Assembly (NCBI GenBank): GCA_904501895.1 | Contig: CAJGCX010000078.1 | Coordinates: 1 to 8,095, forward strand | Length of the DNA: 8,095 nucleotides | Reading direction: 5' to 3' | DNA from: Clostridiaceae bacterium | GTDB lineage: Bacteria > Bacillota > Clostridia > Oscillospirales > Acutalibacteraceae | In this document: positions 6,073-8,095 of the stretch, piece by piece | Layout: each line of letters opens with the position of its first letter | Numbering within the stretch: the stretch's first letter is position 1 | Notes under the pieces: model-generated | What the model was told of the DNA's origin: nothing | Seen by the model: the letters and a program-made list of their open reading frames with translations, nothing else | The model's database searches: none | Translations under genes and position numbers: made by a program

Positions 6073-7080
6073 TTGTTTTTGAGTTTTATTGTTCCAGTTT
6101 ATAATACTGAAAAATACATTGATGAGTGTTTAAAATCACTTCTTAATCAAGATATTCCTAATACAGATTACGAAATAATTTGTATAAATGATGGCTCTAA
6201 AGATAAAAGTTTGGAGCGTATGAATTATTTCAAAAATAAATATTCTAATATAAAGATAATTGATATTCCAAATGGTGGTGTATCAAATGCACGTAATCTT
6301 GGAATTGAAAATGCGTCAGCTGATTATATTTGGATGGTTGATTCTGATGATTTGGTATCGCCAAACGTATTATCAAATTTAAAAAAAGTTGTTTCAGAGA
6401 ACAATGTCGATATTATAGATTTTGGTTCGTTTAGTTTTAGGGAACAACTATCTAAAACTGATATAGAATTGATTGAGAAAGCAAAACATGTTCCGGATTC
6501 TTATGCTAACGATGTGTATGTAACTAAAAGTATATTCAGGTTATCTTTTTTGAATGAAAATAACATCAGATTCAACAAAGATATTGCTTATAGTGAGGAT
6601 AGTATATTCAAGTGTACTTGTCTTATGAAGAATCCAAAAACATGTATTATAAAAAAAGCATATTATTTGATTAGGTATAGGCAAGGTTCAGCAACCAGTT
6701 CACAAACTCAAGCGAGTTTAGATAAGAAAATAATTTCATATATAACAGCAACTAATATATTCAAAGGCTTTTTCGAAAATTGTGATTCAAAATTAAAAAC
6801 AACAACTTGCAATCTAATGATGTCCAATCTGTGGTCTGTTTTATCATTGTTAGCACAAATATCTACTAAGCAAAGAAAAGTCTATTTGAGACACTTAAAA
6901 AAACAAGGCTTATTTCCATTTGTTCGTCCAAAAGAATGTACTTTAACTCGTTCTTATATGACCACAAGAGTTGATATTGTTGGTAAAATTTTTGATAAAA
7001 TTTACATAAATATGCATAAGTATTGGGGTTTTGCATTGATGATTCTTTTTTATAGATTGCATAAATTTGTTAATAGATAA
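6073..7080 (+). CDS. Family 2 glycosyltransferase (GT-A fold), probably surface polysaccharide synthesis
   Basis: A 335-residue (from TTG 6073) inverting-type glycosyltransferase that should move a sugar from a nucleotide donor to a growing glycan. Seen: the family start SFIVPVYNTEKYIDECL (4-20), the nucleotide-binding CINDGSKDKS (37-46), GGVSNARNLGIENA (68-81), the metal-binding DSDD (90-93), and an acidic pair in YSEDS (173-177) where the catalytic base is expected. The last third (about 225-335) is basic and helical, ending in a hydrophobic stretch (318-327) that may touch the membrane. There is no signal peptide. ATG 6052 would add seven residues. It is the only intact plus-strand gene, stands alone between two decayed regions, and is visibly more AT-rich than the minus-strand genes, which suggests separate acquisition. 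Such enzymes usually sit in capsule or teichoic-acid clusters; here no partner is present, so acceptor and sugar are unknown. No clear terminator follows before the hairpin at 7596-7630. Confidence 0.85.
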   Translation: MFLSFIVPVYNTEKYIDECLKSLLNQDIPNTDYEIICINDGSKDKSLERMNYFKNKYSNIKIIDIPNGGVSNARNLGIENASADYIWMVDSDDLVSPNVLSNLKKVVSENNVDIIDFGSFSFREQLSKTDIELIEKAKHVPDSYANDVYVTKSIFRLSFLNENNIRFNKDIAYSEDSIFKCTCLMKNPKTCIIKKAYYLIRYRQGSATSSQTQASLDKKIISYITATNIFKGFFENCDSKLKTTTCNLMMSNLWSVLSLLAQISTKQRKVYLRHLKKQGLFPFVRPKECTLTRSYMTTRVDIVGKIFDKIYINMHKYWGFALMILFYRLHKFVNR

Positions 7081-7100
7081 AGGGTCATTGATTGATAAAA

Positions 7101-7277
7101 TTAATTTTGTAGTAAGGTATCTTTAACTTTGTAAGGATGGTCAGGAAAATCGTGAATTAAAGAGATAGGAATTTTCATAAGTCTTTCTCTCTTCATATCT
7201 TCACGGCTTTCGTCTGTCTGAAACAAATCATCGAATGAACTCAGATGAACTTTTGATACGTTGTCGTTCTTTGCTAT
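7101..7277 (-). pseudogene. parB remnant (N-terminal part of a ParB/Spo0J-type partition protein)
   Basis: An open stretch of 58 codons reads AKNDNVSKVHLSSFDDLF (from 7274), then SREDMKRERLMKIPIS and HDFPDHPYKVKD, ending in a short unrelated tail and TAA (7101-7103). The phrase ending in IPISLIHDFPDHPYKVKD is typical of the first strand of the ParB nuclease-like domain in partition proteins of Clostridia plasmids and conjugative elements. That domain and the DNA-binding part that should follow are missing. Codon 7277-7275 is ATA and could be a mutated ATG start. It overlaps the parA remnant, as expected for a former parA-parB pair. An intact ParB would be roughly 250-300 residues or more. Confidence 0.65.
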
Positions 7278-7569
7278 CTCCCATAACTTCCTTCGTTAAT
7301 TTTGCGTAGGCTTCAGCCGCTTTGCCGTTTTTATCATGAAGATATATGCTTTTGCCTTCTGCTGTTGATTCAACTGCTCTTATTGAGCGGGGAATAACAG
7401 TGTTAAAAACAGTTGGATATTTACCATACTGCTGTCTTATAAGGTTTGCTAACACTCTACCGAACCTTGTACGATAATCGACCATTGTAATAAGGATGCC
7501 GTCGATTTTAAGGTCAGGGTTTATACGCTTTTTTACTCTGTTAATTGTTCCAAGGGAGCAATCCCCGTC
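7228..7569 (-). pseudogene. parA remnant (C-terminal part of a ParA/Soj-type ATPase)
   Basis: The frame is open from 7569, just after an in-frame TAG (7572-7570), to TGA at 7228. It reads TINRVKKRINPDLKIDGIL, TMVDYRTRF, FNTVIPRSIRAVESTAEGKS, HDKNGKAAEAYAKLTKEV. This is the last ~110 residues of a ParA ATPase: the VIPRSIRAVES and GKAAEAY segments are clear family marks. The Walker A and switch regions, which lie in the first half of a normal ~260-residue ParA, are absent, so the product could not act as a partition ATPase. An internal ATG at 7485 could in principle give an 85-residue peptide, but nothing suggests it is used. The break lies next to a terminator hairpin, consistent with deletion or recombination. 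Confidence 0.8.
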
Positions 7570-7595
7570 CTACATAATATTTTTTCAATAGGTGT

Positions 7596-7630
7596 AAAAA
7601 ATCCCCTTGGATTACTCCAAGGGGATTTTT
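7596..7630. terminator. Strong bidirectional terminator
   Basis: AAAAATCCCCTTGG (7597-7610) pairs perfectly with CCAAGGGGATTTTT (7617-7630) around ATTACT, with a T-run on each strand. On the minus strand it is the first terminator after the repeat-protein gene (stop 7787). It is nearly the same sequence as the hairpin at 2580-2610. Confidence 0.85.
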
Positions 7631-7673
7631 GTGTTTATTTGCTTATTCCGTAATAAGTTTTAGAATTTAGACG

Positions 7674-7727
7674 CTTGCGTCGCAAGGTTCTGGGGTACCC
7701 ATAGAAATCTTTGATTTCGTTATGGGT
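7674..7727. repeat. Hairpin-rich spacer downstream of the repeat-protein gene
   Basis: CTTGCG-T-CGCAAG (7674-7686) is a near-perfect palindrome. It is followed by ACCCATA-GAAATC (7697-7709), which pairs across TTT with GATTTC (7713-7718) and, after a 2-base bulge, TATGGGT (7721-7727), making a 13-bp stem. No T-run follows on either strand, so it is not a standard terminator. It may be an RNA structure, a repeat element or a recombination site. The remainder of 7631-7786 shows no gene. Confidence 0.45.
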
Positions 7728-7786
7728 CAGGTTCTTATTTCATTTCAGCGATTGCTGCCTGGGGTGCTATTAGCAAAAGAGGGAAA

Positions 7787-8095
7787 TTAGCCGTTTAATT
7801 CTTTGGCGATGATTTTAAGCAAATTCAAGCACGCTTCGTCAGCTTTCCAATTCAACTTAGGGACACTATCCTCATAAGTTTTTCTACTTTCGTAACTATC
7901 ATCGGCCGCATCAATCTTAGAAGCATAGGTTCCGTTGACATCTAGTTCTTTGGCGATGATTTTCAGCAGATTTAAGCATGCTTCGTTTGCTTTCCAGTTT
8001 AATTTAGGAACACTATCCTCATATGTTTTTCTGCTTTCGTAACTATCATCGGCCGCATCAATCTTAGAAGCGTAGGTGCCGTTGATATCTAGTTC
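7787..8095 (-). CDS. 3' end of a gene for a protein with 49-residue tandem repeats (runs off the right edge)
   Basis: The minus frame is open from the window edge to TAA at 7787-7789, giving 102 residues: two full copies of a 49-residue unit plus the first four residues (ELNG) of a third. Each unit starts ELD(I/V)NGTYASKIDAADD, continues SYESRKTYEDSVPKLNW and ends with EACLNLLKIIAK. The unit is acidic, carries one Trp and one Cys, and its last part looks like an amphipathic helix. The copies differ at 2 of 49 residues (Ile/Val, Asn/Asp). It continues upstream beyond the window, so total length, copy number and start are unknown. No signal, anchor or membrane segment is in the visible part. 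I do not recognise the family; a binding or scaffold role would be usual for such repeats, but that is a guess. The gene ends 157 bases before a strong terminator. Confidence 0.75.
   Translation of the reverse strand, partial: ELDINGTYASKIDAADDSYESRKTYEDSVPKLNWKANEACLNLLKIIAKELDVNGTYASKIDAADDSYESRKTYEDSVPKLNWKADEACLNLLKIIAKELNG
7802..8095 (-). repeat. Two in-frame 147-bp tandem repeats
   Basis: Units 8095-7949 and 7948-7802 are exactly 147 bases each and differ at 15 positions, about 90% identity. Thirteen of the differences are synonymous. The array keeps frame and stops after 12 bases of a third unit. Confidence 0.9.

Noticed and set aside
7631..7740. Minus-strand open stretch reading about 34 codons across the hairpin spacer
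   Set aside because: It has no start codon or ribosome binding site and its sequence is dictated by the palindromes.
7802..8095. CRISPR-like array
   Set aside because: The repeats are 147 bases, directly adjacent without spacers, in frame, and vary at silent positions, so they are coding repeats.

Overview
The window looks like a piece of chromosome from a low-GC, gut-type Clostridia bacterium (order Oscillospirales or Lachnospirales is my best guess). This rests on AGGAGG-type ribosome binding sites, sigma-A promoters with TATAAT boxes, U-tract terminators, a GH2 glycosidase paired with a GPH sugar symporter, and structured intergenic repeats of a kind common in Clostridia. No rRNA, tRNA or taxonomic marker gene is present, so the assignment is an inference.

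Left part (1-5345), all genes on the minus strand and read right to left: a GPH-family glycoside:cation symporter (3633-5267), a flavin-reductase-like protein with an unusual C-terminal domain (2618-3544), and a GH2 beta-galactosidase-type enzyme with an extra C-terminal module (167-2440). Each gene has its own promoter-like sequence and ribosome binding site. The flavoprotein and the GH2 gene each end in an intrinsic terminator, and the symporter has none before the flavoprotein. The simplest reading is a small glycoside-use locus: import by the symporter, then cleavage by the cytoplasmic GH2 enzyme. The role of the flavoprotein is unknown. The symporter and flavoprotein promoters share a 15-base word (14 of 15 identical) over the -35 box, which suggests common control.

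Middle part (5346-6072): a structured repeat, a bidirectional terminator, and a decayed minus-strand gene broken by two frameshifts (5461-5908), followed by a good plus-strand promoter. This drives a noticeably AT-rich family 2 glycosyltransferase (6073-7080), the only intact plus-strand gene.

Right part (7081-8095): remnants of a parA-parB pair of the plasmid or conjugative-element type, both cut short (7101-7569), then a perfect terminator, a hairpin-rich spacer, and the 3' end of a gene that runs off the right edge and encodes near-identical 49-residue repeats. The stretch from about 5350 to the right edge therefore reads as accessory DNA, a mosaic of decayed mobile-element genes, a surface-glycan glycosyltransferase and a repeat protein, next to a stable carbohydrate locus. 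I see no CRISPR array, complete transposase or recognisable defence system.
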